A stretch of DNA of 64,000 nucleotides from JAYOFM01 sp038117225 (GTDB lineage: Bacteria; Pseudomonadota; Alphaproteobacteria; Rhodospirillales; Casp-alpha2): positions 1 through 64,000 of the forward strand of contig JAYOFM010000003.1 in assembly GCA_038117225.1 (NCBI GenBank). The letters run 5' to 3'. This document shows, in pieces, positions 1 to 9,304 of the stretch (its first letter is position 1; each line of letters opens with the position of its first letter). The notes beneath the pieces are model-generated. The model was given only the letters and a program-made list of their open reading frames with translations. It did no database searches and had not been told where the DNA came from. A program made the position numbers and the translations under genes.

Positions 1-54
1 CTCTACAAGAAACACTTGGCCATGATTCGAATGGCCGTGAGTGCGCGACGGTAA
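1..54 (+). CDS. flgB: FlgB, C-terminal end only (flagellar rod protein)
   Basis: The first 17 codons of the window are open and end in TAA at 52-54. They read LYKKHLAMIRMAVSARR, which resembles the C-terminal helix of FlgB rod proteins (a Leu-Tyr-x-Lys-x-Leu start and a basic end). The next gene, 65 bases downstream, is flgC, the usual partner of flgB. The call rests on this short tail and on gene order; the rest of the gene lies before the window. Confidence 0.7.
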   Translation, partial: LYKKHLAMIRMAVSARR

Positions 55-119
55 ACAATATCAGCCATTCACGGCCATATCGATGAACGAGCAGACGCGA
101 CCAGAGAGGCAGCGAGACC

Positions 120-530
120 ATGGATGACATTCTCCGCACAATGCGTATTTCCGGCGCCGGCATGAAGGTGCAGGGAACCCGGTTGCGGGTTATCTCGCAG
201 AACATCGCGAATGCCGATTCGCTACCGCAGGACCCAGGCTCGTCACCGTACCGGCGAAAGATTCTTACGTTCAAGAACACTCTTGATCGCAACTTGGGCA
301 TCGAAACCGTCGATGTCGGACGCATCAAGAAGGATCGATCCGACTTCGGTAAACGCTATCAGCCGAATCATCCAGCCGCTGACCCGGAAGGCTACGTGCG
401 CACGCCGAACGTCAATTCAATGGTCGAGATGATGGACATGCGCGAGGCGCAGCGGTCCTACGAGGCCAATCTGAATGTCATCAAGACATCGAAATCGATG
501 CTGACTCAGACCATCGATATACTCCGCTGA
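120..530 (+). CDS. flgC: Flagellar basal-body rod protein FlgC
   Basis: FlgC is a proximal rod subunit exported through the flagellar type III apparatus and placed in the periplasm between the MS ring and the distal rod. The 136-residue product has the usual family length. It shows the N-terminal rod/hook signature SQNIANADS near residue 30, a PYRRK segment, and a C-terminal coiled-coil helix (MVEMMDMREAQRSYEANLNV) typical of FlgC. The ATG at 120 follows a purine-rich GAGGCAGCGAGA stretch. It lies between the flgB tail and fliE in one operon. Confidence 0.97.
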   Translation: MDDILRTMRISGAGMKVQGTRLRVISQNIANADSLPQDPGSSPYRRKILTFKNTLDRNLGIETVDVGRIKKDRSDFGKRYQPNHPAADPEGYVRTPNVNSMVEMMDMREAQRSYEANLNVIKTSKSMLTQTIDILR

Positions 531-582
531 TCAGCGGAAAACCTAGACGAGACATAAACGGGACCAGGGGAGATCAACCATC

Positions 583-912
583 ATGCCTACAGCCAGCGCC
601 GGCTTCGCCAATGCGATCAAGGCTTACGACGCCGCCCGCCAGGGAAAACCCCTCGGTGACGATAATAATTCGAGCCAGGGCCTAAAGCCCGGTGGTGACG
701 AATTCGCTTCATTGGTGCGAGGCGCGATCGACGAAGCCATCAAGATCGGCGAGCGCTCGGAAACCATGTCCATTGCCGCCATCAGCGACAAGGCCGACAT
801 CAACCAAGTGGTCACCGCGGTTGCCGAGGCGGAAGTCACGTTGCAAACTGTGGTCGCGGTGCGCGATAAGGTTCTGGAGGCTTATAAGGACATCATTCGC
901 ATGCCCATGTAG
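583..912 (+). CDS. fliE: Flagellar hook-basal body protein FliE
   Basis: FliE joins the MS ring (FliF) to the rod and is needed for the export of rod proteins. The 109-residue product matches the family length. Its C-terminal half carries the typical FliE helix with MSIAAISDKADINQVVTAV and a last segment AYKDIIRMPM (the family usually ends in a similar YQEIMRMPV-type motif). A GGGGAG ribosome-binding site lies 13 bases before the ATG. The N-terminal third is low in similarity, as is usual for this family. Confidence 0.96.
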   Translation: MPTASAGFANAIKAYDAARQGKPLGDDNNSSQGLKPGGDEFASLVRGAIDEAIKIGERSETMSIAAISDKADINQVVTAVAEAEVTLQTVVAVRDKVLEAYKDIIRMPM

Positions 913-986
913 GGCAGGCAGCGAAAGATGTAGTCCGGGATCGGATGACACCGTGAGCGTCACTTGTCGGGGCACGGGAGCCATCC

Positions 987-1250
987 ATGAACGAGGCGGA
1001 AGTCCTCGAAATCGGGCGCGAAGCCATGTGGGTCGTGCTGAAGGTGGCGGGACCGATCATGGCTGCGGGCCTGCTGATCGGCCTCATTATCGCGTTATTC
1101 CAGGCGCTGACGACGATTCAGGAAATGACGCTGACCTTTGTGCCGAAGATATTCGTCATTTTCTTCGCGGTCATCGTGTTCCTGCCGTTCATGATGGCGT
1201 CGGTGGTCGAATTTGGCCGCGTGCTTTTCGACAGAATCGTCGGGTTATAG
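987..1250 (+). CDS. fliQ: Flagellar export apparatus protein FliQ
   Basis: FliQ is a small inner-membrane component of the flagellar type III export gate, with FliP and FliR. The 87-residue protein has two hydrophobic helices (about residues 14-38 and 50-75) and the family motif AGLLIGLIIALFQALTTIQE, with FVPK in the loop between helices. The gene lies 74 bases after fliE and 24 bases before fliR. fliP is not in the window, as is common in alphaproteobacteria where it is encoded elsewhere. Confidence 0.97.
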   Translation: MNEAEVLEIGREAMWVVLKVAGPIMAAGLLIGLIIALFQALTTIQEMTLTFVPKIFVIFFAVIVFLPFMMASVVEFGRVLFDRIVGL

Positions 1251-1274
1251 CGGTCGCCGGCCGCCCCTCCGCCG

Positions 1275-2036
1275 ATGCTTCAGGAATTCATCGAACTCAA
1301 CCTCTTCGCCTTCTTTCTGATATTTACCCGGGTTGGTACGGCGATCGCCCTGCTGCCAGGGTTCAGCGCGTCCTACGTGCCCATGCGCGCGCGTTTGGTC
1401 ATCGCCCTCGGTCTGACCCTGGTCATGGTGCCATCGCTGTTCGAACGTCTACCAATAATGCCCGTGGTACCCCTCACCCTGTTTGCGATGGTGCTTGGCG
1501 AAATACTTATCGGCGCGTTCATGGCGTCGATCGGGCGTGTCATGTTGGGTTCGCTGCAGGTCGCTGGCACGGCGATCTCGTATTTTTCCTCGATGGCCAA
1601 TGCCATGATTCAGGACCCGGTGTCCGAACAGCAGAGTTCGATCATCGCCGGCTTTCTGACGACGATGGGTGTTGTCGCCATTTTTGCCAGCGATCTTCAC
1701 CACGTCATGATTCGCTCGTTGCTGGAAAGCTATGTGCTGTTTGTGCCGGGGCAGGTGCCGCTGTTTGGCGATATGTCGTTCGACATGGCGCGCCGGGTCG
1801 CCGACGCATTCGCACTTGGTCTGCAATTGGCGTCGCCGTTCCTAATTATAGCGATGACGTACTACATCGGGCTGGGACTGTTGGGGCGGCTGATGCCGAC
1901 GCTACAGGTGTTCTTTTTTGGACTGCCGTTCCAGATTGGGGTGCAGCTGTGGTTGTTGATGGTCTCAGTGTCGGGCATCATGTTGGTGTTCCTGCGCCGT
2001 TACGCCGAAACCTACCTTCCCTACGCGGGATCATGA
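1275..2036 (+). CDS. fliR: Flagellar export apparatus protein FliR
   Basis: FliR completes the FliPQR export pore in the inner membrane. The 253-residue product is almost wholly hydrophobic, with about six membrane segments, and shows family landmarks: FLIFTRVGTAIALLPGF near the N-terminus, LGEILIGAFM and AGTAISYFSSMANAMIQDP in the centre, and LQVFFFGLPFQIGVQL near the C-terminus. The start ATG is 24 bases after the fliQ stop and the stop is 38 bases before flhB, so translation is probably linked. Confidence 0.97.
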   Translation: MLQEFIELNLFAFFLIFTRVGTAIALLPGFSASYVPMRARLVIALGLTLVMVPSLFERLPIMPVVPLTLFAMVLGEILIGAFMASIGRVMLGSLQVAGTAISYFSSMANAMIQDPVSEQQSSIIAGFLTTMGVVAIFASDLHHVMIRSLLESYVLFVPGQVPLFGDMSFDMARRVADAFALGLQLASPFLIIAMTYYIGLGLLGRLMPTLQVFFFGLPFQIGVQLWLLMVSVSGIMLVFLRRYAETYLPYAGS

Positions 2037-2074
2037 CAATCGGCATCATAGGCTAGAGCAGCGGGGAAGCGGCC

Positions 2075-3145
2075 ATGGCCGACGAAGATGACGCCCAAAA
2101 AACCGAAGAACCGTCCGATAAGAAACTCGGCAAGGCGCGCGATAAAGGGCAAGTCGCACAGTCGATGGAGGTCAAGACCTGGGCGGTGCTATCGGCCGGT
2201 GCCATCGGGTTGATTTTCATGGCGGGCGACATCGGCAATGGCCTGCGGCTCGATTTACAGCGCTTCATCGAGGCGCCGGATATGATCCCGTCCAACTTCG
2301 AGCATCTGCACATTGTCGTCGCTGACGTTTCGACCAAGGTCGCGCTGCTTTTGGCGCCCTTGATGCTCCTGCTGTTCGTTTTCGCGCTTGTGGGAAACGT
2401 CGGCCAATTCGGCTTCTTGATCGCGACAGAGAAAATAAAGCCGGACATCAACAAGCTGTCCCTGATCAGCGGCGTGAAGCGGGTCATGGGCACCCGTGCC
2501 GTGGTTGAGTTCGTTAAGGGTATACTCAAGTTACTCATCGTCGCCGCCGTCGCCTTTGGCATCTCTCTACCGCTGTTGCAGGATGTTGAACTGATGCCGG
2601 CGATGAACATGGTCGCAATCCTGGACAGGATCGTCGAAATGGCGATTAGTCTGACGGTTGGAACCCTGGCGGTATTGACGGTCATCGCTGGGCTCGATTT
2701 CGCCTACCAGCAATATATGTTCATGAAGCAGATGCGCATGACCCCACAGGAGGTAAAGGACGAGCACAAGGACTCGGAAGGCGACCCGCAGATCAAGGCG
2801 CGGATTCGAAAATTGCGTATGGAACGCGCCCAGCAACGCATGATGGCGGCGGTGCCGGATGCCGATGTGGTGATTACCAACCCGACCCACTATGCCATCG
2901 CGTTGGAATACAAGATGGACGAAATGTCGGCACCGAAACTGGTCGCCAAGGGCATGGATTCACTTGCCTTCCGTATACGCGAGGTCGCTGAGGCTCATGA
3001 TATCCCGATTATCGAGAACCCGCCGTTGGCCCGCGCCCTTTATGCCGGTGTCGAATTGGATGAGGAAATCCCTGCCGAGCATTTCCAGGCGGTGGCGGAA
3101 GTGATCGGCTTCGTCATGCGCGCCAAGGGCCATACTCTTCAGTGA
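2075..3145 (+). CDS. flhB: Flagellar export switch protein FlhB
   Basis: FlhB sits in the membrane next to FliR and sets the change of export substrates from rod/hook to filament proteins. The 356-residue product starts with a charged segment (EDDAQKTEEPSDKKLGKARDKGQ), has four membrane helices, and then a cytoplasmic domain. The autocleavage motif NPTH is present with Asn at residue 269, the same position as in enteric FlhB. The following ALEYK and the end helix are also conserved. A GGGGAAGCGG stretch precedes the ATG. Confidence 0.98.
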   Translation: MADEDDAQKTEEPSDKKLGKARDKGQVAQSMEVKTWAVLSAGAIGLIFMAGDIGNGLRLDLQRFIEAPDMIPSNFEHLHIVVADVSTKVALLLAPLMLLLFVFALVGNVGQFGFLIATEKIKPDINKLSLISGVKRVMGTRAVVEFVKGILKLLIVAAVAFGISLPLLQDVELMPAMNMVAILDRIVEMAISLTVGTLAVLTVIAGLDFAYQQYMFMKQMRMTPQEVKDEHKDSEGDPQIKARIRKLRMERAQQRMMAAVPDADVVITNPTHYAIALEYKMDEMSAPKLVAKGMDSLAFRIREVAEAHDIPIIENPPLARALYAGVELDEEIPAEHFQAVAEVIGFVMRAKGHTLQ

Positions 3146-3187
3146 GATGGTGAATTCCCGGCACCGCGACGTGGTTAGGACGGCATC

Positions 3188-5164
3188 ATGACCGGCGACA
3201 GCGAATTTCGCGCTACCTTCCTGCGGATCGTTGGTGGCCGGGATCAGGAAGCCAACCCAGGGAATGGGGTCGATATCCCGGAGACTGGCATCGCGGCGCC
3301 ACCGCCGCCCATCGCTGCGCCGACACCCTACGACAACCTACCCGCAGGCATTTTTACAGCAGATGATGATGGTGCCGTGACGTCGTTGAACGCGACGTTG
3401 GCCCGTTGGCTGCGCGGAAATGCTGCCGATATCATTGGCCGCCCGTTCGCCAATTTCGTCGCCGACGCTCAGCCATTGGCTGGCGCCGAGGACGACGATG
3501 GCGCGGAAGCGGGGCGCGTCACTCTGATCGCCGAGGATGGCACATCCTTCGATGCCCTGATGATGCAGCACCAAATGACCGACGGTGCCATAGAAGGAGT
3601 CCTGCTGCGGGACGGGCAGTTGCCGTCGCCCACGGTCTCGGCGGACGCGGCGGCACGGCCGGACTGGCTGTTCGGCACCGCGCCGGTGGGCATCGTTTTG
3701 TTGGGACTCGATGGCGTGGTGGGGGATTGCAACGCCGCGTTTGGCCGCCTGATTGGCACCGATGCGGCGAACGTGGCTGGCCATCCGTTCACCGATCTGG
3801 TGGCGGCCGAGGATCAGGGCGAGGTGACGGCGGCGCTGTCCAAGGTGGTCATGGGCACGGCGCGGGCGGCGCATCTGGATATTCGCATGCCCGGTTCGCG
3901 TGATCGGGAACTGGCGGCATCATTGTATATGAGTCCCATGCGCGATGACGCGGGTAATGTGTCGGGACTGGTGCTGCATTTCATCGACGCCACCGAACAC
4001 AAGAATTTGGAACTGCAATTCGCGCAGTCGCAGAAGATGCAGGCCGTCGGGCAGTTGGCCGGCGGGGTGGCGCACGATTTCAACAATCTGCTGACGGCGA
4101 TGATCGGTTTCGCCGATCTGTTGCTGGAGCGGCGCGGTCCGGATGATCCGGATTTTTCCGACATCATGCAGATCAAGCAGAACGCCAACCGGGCGACCAA
4201 TCTGGTGCGCCAATTGCTGGCATTCTCGCGCAAACAGAAGCTGGAGCCTGTGATTCTCGACGTCACCGAGAGCCTGAGTGAATTGACCCACATGCTGGGC
4301 CGGCTGCTGGGCGAAACCGTGCAGTTGAAGATGCAGCACGGCCGCGATCTAGGCCTGGTCAAGGTCGACAAGGGCCAGTTCGACCAGGTCGTCATCAACC
4401 TCGCCGTCAATGCCCGCGATGCCATGCCGACGGGCGGCGTGCTGACGGTTCGCACCGCGCGTCAGGATTTGGATGAGCCACTGCGCCGGGGCACCGACAC
4501 GGTGCCGGCCGGGGCCTACGTGCGCATCGACGTGGTCGATACCGGTACCGGCATCGCCAAGGCGGATCTGGAGCATATCTTCGAGCCGTTCTTTTCAACC
4601 AAGGACGTCGGTGCCGGTACCGGGCTGGGCCTGTCGACCGTGCACGGCATCATTCATCAGTCGGATGGCTATGTGTTGGTGGAAAGCGCGTTGGGTAGTG
4701 GCACCACCTTTTCCATCCTGCTGCCCGAGCAATCGCCGGACTCCACGGAAGCGGCGCGCCAGATTGACCGATCGTTGGCCGATGCCGACCTGACCGGTGT
4801 CGCCACCATCCTGTTGGTCGAGGACGAGGACGCCGTGCGTCTGGTCGGGCGCCGGGCACTGCAGAACAAGGGCTATACCGTATTGGAGGCGCCCGATGGC
4901 GAGGCCGCGCTGGACATCGTCGCTGCCCACAAGGACGAGATCGATCTGATCGTCTCAGACGTCATCATGCCGGGAATGGACGGCCACACGCTGATCAAAC
5001 TGGTGCGCCAGGAACTGCCGGACCTCAAGGTGATCCTCATGTCTGGCTATGCGGAGGATGTTTTTCAGGACGAGATTGATCGCGATTCCAGTGTCAATTT
5101 CATCGGCAAACCATTTACCCTGAAGGGACTCGCGGCGAAGGTGAAGGACGTGCTAGACGGTTAA
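3188..5164 (+). CDS. cckA: CckA-type hybrid sensor histidine kinase, apparently soluble
   Basis: In alphaproteobacteria CckA drives the ChpT-CtrA phosphorelay that controls cell cycle and flagellar genes. The 658-residue product has two PAS-like regions (about 45-130 and 155-275), a HisKA domain with H296 in GGVAHDFNNLLTA, an HATPase domain (NAVNAR, DTGTGIA, GTGLGLSTVHG) and a C-terminal receiver with phospho-acceptor D591 in SDVIMPGMDGH. These signatures and the position just after flhB point to CckA. I see no membrane segment in the N-terminus, whereas Caulobacter CckA has two; the 42-base gap to flhB leaves no room for an upstream start. A different soluble PAS hybrid kinase is possible but less likely. 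Confidence 0.85.
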   Translation: MTGDSEFRATFLRIVGGRDQEANPGNGVDIPETGIAAPPPPIAAPTPYDNLPAGIFTADDDGAVTSLNATLARWLRGNAADIIGRPFANFVADAQPLAGAEDDDGAEAGRVTLIAEDGTSFDALMMQHQMTDGAIEGVLLRDGQLPSPTVSADAAARPDWLFGTAPVGIVLLGLDGVVGDCNAAFGRLIGTDAANVAGHPFTDLVAAEDQGEVTAALSKVVMGTARAAHLDIRMPGSRDRELAASLYMSPMRDDAGNVSGLVLHFIDATEHKNLELQFAQSQKMQAVGQLAGGVAHDFNNLLTAMIGFADLLLERRGPDDPDFSDIMQIKQNANRATNLVRQLLAFSRKQKLEPVILDVTESLSELTHMLGRLLGETVQLKMQHGRDLGLVKVDKGQFDQVVINLAVNARDAMPTGGVLTVRTARQDLDEPLRRGTDTVPAGAYVRIDVVDTGTGIAKADLEHIFEPFFSTKDVGAGTGLGLSTVHGIIHQSDGYVLVESALGSGTTFSILLPEQSPDSTEAARQIDRSLADADLTGVATILLVEDEDAVRLVGRRALQNKGYTVLEAPDGEAALDIVAAHKDEIDLIVSDVIMPGMDGHTLIKLVRQELPDLKVILMSGYAEDVFQDEIDRDSSVNFIGKPFTLKGLAAKVKDVLDG

Positions 5165-5270
5165 AATTTATTGCAATATCGAAATGAAATTACCAGCTTT
5201 TAGTCTATTTTTCTTGAAACGTCCCACGAACAAAACTTAAAATAATTATATATTTCAATGAATTAAAAAA

Positions 5271-5300
5271 TGTTCTTGCAAATAGGAACAAAACACGTAC
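5271..5300 (+). promoter_or_regulatory. Candidate LexA operator region upstream of recA
   Basis: In a very AT-rich intergenic stretch, GAACAAAACACGTAC at 5286-5300 matches the alphaproteobacterial SOS box GAAC-N7-GAAC at seven of eight defined bases. Overlapping it, TGTTC at 5271-5275 and GAACA at 5286-5290 form an inverted repeat with a 10-base spacer. It lies 53 bases before the recA start, where SOS control is expected. One mismatch in the second half-site means binding is not certain. Confidence 0.5.
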
Positions 5301-5352
5301 TTTCAACGCTCGTTGTAACGGATCAACCCTTGTGAAATAAGAGGAGCGAGCG

Positions 5353-6477
<1,125 letters not shown>

Positions 6478-6502
6478 CCCGCATTTCAATCCCGACGGAT
6501 GT

Positions 6503-6524
6503 GGCCCCGCTTTTCGGCGGGGCC
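6503..6524 (+). terminator. Hairpin terminator after recA
   Basis: GGCCCCGC at 6503-6510 and GCGGGGCC at 6517-6524 form a perfect 8-bp stem with the loop TTTTCG, 26 bases after the recA stop. The following run (GTTGTCATTT) is only weakly T-rich, so termination may be partial. Confidence 0.6.
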
Positions 6525-6639
6525 GTTGTCATTTGAGGGCCGTCGTTTCCTGGACTTGGGCTTCGCCAAGGGATAAAACCCTGCTCTTGCGGCACCCGGA
6601 GCTGGTCGCCGCGCTGACCGCCGGAACCGAGAGTTGACC

Positions 6640-9300
6640 ATGCAGACCGCCAACGACATTCGCCGGGCGTTTTTGGACTACTTCGCCGCCAACGGGCACG
6701 AAATTGTCGCCTCATCGCCGCTGGTGCCGCGCAATGATCCGACGTTGATGTTCACCAACGCCGGCATGGTGCAGTTCAAGAACGTCTTCACCGGCAACGA
6801 AACCCGCCCCTATTCCCGCGCGGTCACCTCGCAGAAGTGCGTGCGCGCCGGCGGCAAGCACAACGATCTGGAAAACGTCGGTTATACGGCGCGTCATCAC
6901 ACATTCTTCGAAATGCTCGGCAATTTCTCCTTCGGTGACTACTTCAAGGAACTGGCCATCGAATTGGCCTGGGACCTGATTACCAAGGAGTACGGTCTGC
7001 CCGAGGATAAATTGCTGGTCACCGTGCATTCCTCGGACGAGGACGCGGCGGCCCTGTGGCGCAAGATCGCGGGCATTTCCGACAGCAAGATCCTTCGCAT
7101 CCCGACATCGGACAATTTCTGGGCCATGGGCGATACCGGCCCCTGCGGTCCGTGTTCGGAAATCTTCTATGATCATGGAGACCATATCGAGGGTGGACCG
7201 CCGGGCTCGCCCAACGAGGACGGCGACCGCTATATCGAAATCTGGAACCTGGTGTTCATGCAGTTCGAGCAGTTGACGCCAGACGAACGGGTCGAACTGC
7301 CGAAACCCTCCATCGATACCGGCATGGGCCTGGAACGCATCGCCGCCGTCATGCAGGGCACCCACGACAACTACCATGTGGACATGATGCGCGCGCTGAT
7401 CGAGGCATCGGCCGAGGCCTCCGGTGCCGACGCCGATGGCCCCCATGCGGTGTCACACCGGGTTATCGCCGATCATCTGCGCGCCTGTTCGTTCCTCATC
7501 GCCGATGGCGTGTTGCCGTCGAACGAGGGTCGAGGCTACGTGCTTCGCCGCATCATGCGCCGGGCCATGCGTCACGCTCACTTGATGGGCTGCGTTGAGC
7601 CGCTGATGTGGCGCCTGGTGCCGGCGTTGAAAGCGCAGATGGGCATGGCTTTCCCGGAACTCGGCCGTGCCGAGGCGTTGATTACCGAGACCTTTCGACT
7701 TGAGGAATCACGCTTCAAGGTCACCCTGGAAAAAGGACTCGGCCTGCTCGACGAGGCGACGGCCGACCTTGCCGAGGGTGGCACGCTGGATGGCGAGGTC
7801 GCGTTCAAGCTCTACGATACCTTTGGATTTCCGCTCGATCTGACCCAGGATGCCTTGCGCGGTCGTGGCATGCACGTCGACGAGGACGGTTTCAACGTCG
7901 CCATGCAGCGCCAGCGCGCCGAGGCGCGCGCGGCCTGGGCCGGTTCCGGTGATGCGGCAACGGAAGCCGTCTGGTTTGACGTGCGCGACGATGTTGGCGC
8001 CACCGATTTCCTCGGCTATGAGACCGAGAGTGCCGAAGGCCAAGTGACGGCCATCGTCAAGGACGGCGCGCGAACCGATAGCGCCGGCGCCGGCGACACG
8101 GTCGCCGTGGTGTTAAACCAGACGCCGTTTTATGGGGAGTCTGGTGGTCAGATGGGCGATACCGGTGTGATCACAACGGCCGACGGAACGCGAATCGTCG
8201 TGACCGATACGGCGAAGCGGGTCGACGATCTTCATGTTCATATGGGCACGGTCGAAACTGGCACCCTCAAGATTGGTGACGAGGTCGCGTTAACGGTTGA
8301 TGGCCGCCGGCGGTCGCAATTACGGGCCAATCATTCCGCGACGCATTTATTGCACGAAGCGCTGCGCCGCCGGCTTGGCGATCATGTAACTCAGAAAGGC
8401 TCGCTGGTGGCGCCCGACCGGCTGCGCTTCGATATCAGCCATCCGAAAGGCGTGTCGGCGGAGGAATTGGCGGCGGTGGAGGCCGATGTCAACGCGCAGG
8501 TCGCCGCCAATGAGGATGTCATCACCCGCCTGATGGCTCCCGACGCGGCGGTCGAGGCCGGCGCCATGGCGCTGTTCGGTGAAAAGTATGGCGACGAGGT
8601 GCGGGTCGTTTCCATGGGCACGCCGGCACAGGGCGATCATGTTTTCTCGACGGAACTCTGTGGCGGTACCCATGTTCGCCGTACCGGAGACATTGGCCCG
8701 TTCAAAATCATTTCCGAAGGCGCCGTCGCCTCGGGTGTACGGCGCATCGAGGCGCTGAGCGGCGATGGGGCGCGGGCCTATTTCGACGAGACCGAGGCGG
8801 CACTCAAGGCCGCGGCCACGGTATTGCGCGCACAGCCGCAGGAAGTACCGGCGCGGGTGCAAGCGCTGGTCGACGAGCGCAAGAAACTTGAGCGCGAGCT
8901 GGCCGACGCGCGCAAGCGACTGGCGACGGGCGGTGGCGGTGGTCGCGCGGCGGACGCGGATATCAAGGACATCGGCGGTATCAAATACTCACCGCGCCTG
9001 CTTGATGGCGTACCGGCCAAGGAGCTGAAGGGGCTGGTCGACGAATTGAAGGGCCAGATCGGTTCCGGCGTCATCGCCGTGGTATCGACCTCCGAAGGCA
9101 AGGCGTCGCTGGTCGTTGGCGTTACCAAGGACCTGACGGCGACCGTTTCGGCGGTTGATCTGGTGCGCGCCGGCTCCGCCGCCATTGGCGGCAAGGGCGG
9201 CGGCGGGCGGCCCGACATGGCGCAGGCCGGCGGGCCCGACGGGGCGCACGGTCAGGCTGCGTTGGATGCCATCGAGTCCGCTCTCGCGGCGGCCGGCTGA
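6640..9300 (+). CDS. alaS: Alanyl-tRNA synthetase
   Basis: This enzyme charges tRNA-Ala and removes wrongly attached Ser and Gly. The 886-residue length is typical. The class II catalytic domain is at the N-terminus (FTNAGMVQFKNVFTG, GKHNDLENVG). The editing domain carries the zinc motif HSATH (H565 and H569) and the later CGGTH (C674 and H678). A C-terminal C-Ala domain with a coiled coil and a glycine-rich GGKGGGGRPDMAQ stretch follows. A TTG at 6634 is in frame, but ATG 6640 gives the family-type start MQTANDIRRAF. recA-alaS order is common in alphaproteobacteria. Confidence 0.98.
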   Translation: MQTANDIRRAFLDYFAANGHEIVASSPLVPRNDPTLMFTNAGMVQFKNVFTGNETRPYSRAVTSQKCVRAGGKHNDLENVGYTARHHTFFEMLGNFSFGDYFKELAIELAWDLITKEYGLPEDKLLVTVHSSDEDAAALWRKIAGISDSKILRIPTSDNFWAMGDTGPCGPCSEIFYDHGDHIEGGPPGSPNEDGDRYIEIWNLVFMQFEQLTPDERVELPKPSIDTGMGLERIAAVMQGTHDNYHVDMMRALIEASAEASGADADGPHAVSHRVIADHLRACSFLIADGVLPSNEGRGYVLRRIMRRAMRHAHLMGCVEPLMWRLVPALKAQMGMAFPELGRAEALITETFRLEESRFKVTLEKGLGLLDEATADLAEGGTLDGEVAFKLYDTFGFPLDLTQDALRGRGMHVDEDGFNVAMQRQRAEARAAWAGSGDAATEAVWFDVRDDVGATDFLGYETESAEGQVTAIVKDGARTDSAGAGDTVAVVLNQTPFYGESGGQMGDTGVITTADGTRIVVTDTAKRVDDLHVHMGTVETGTLKIGDEVALTVDGRRRSQLRANHSATHLLHEALRRRLGDHVTQKGSLVAPDRLRFDISHPKGVSAEELAAVEADVNAQVAANEDVITRLMAPDAAVEAGAMALFGEKYGDEVRVVSMGTPAQGDHVFSTELCGGTHVRRTGDIGPFKIISEGAVASGVRRIEALSGDGARAYFDETEAALKAAATVLRAQPQEVPARVQALVDERKKLERELADARKRLATGGGGGRAADADIKDIGGIKYSPRLLDGVPAKELKGLVDELKGQIGSGVIAVVSTSEGKASLVVGVTKDLTATVSAVDLVRAGSAAIGGKGGGGRPDMAQAGGPDGAHGQAALDAIESALAAAG

Positions 9301-9304
9301 GGCC

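Noticed and set aside
692..2056. Long plus-strand open frame of 454 codons across fliE, fliQ and fliR
   Set aside because: It overlaps three well-supported flagellar genes in another frame and its product is rich in Arg, Pro, His and Cys with no family marks; it is a GC-rich shadow frame.
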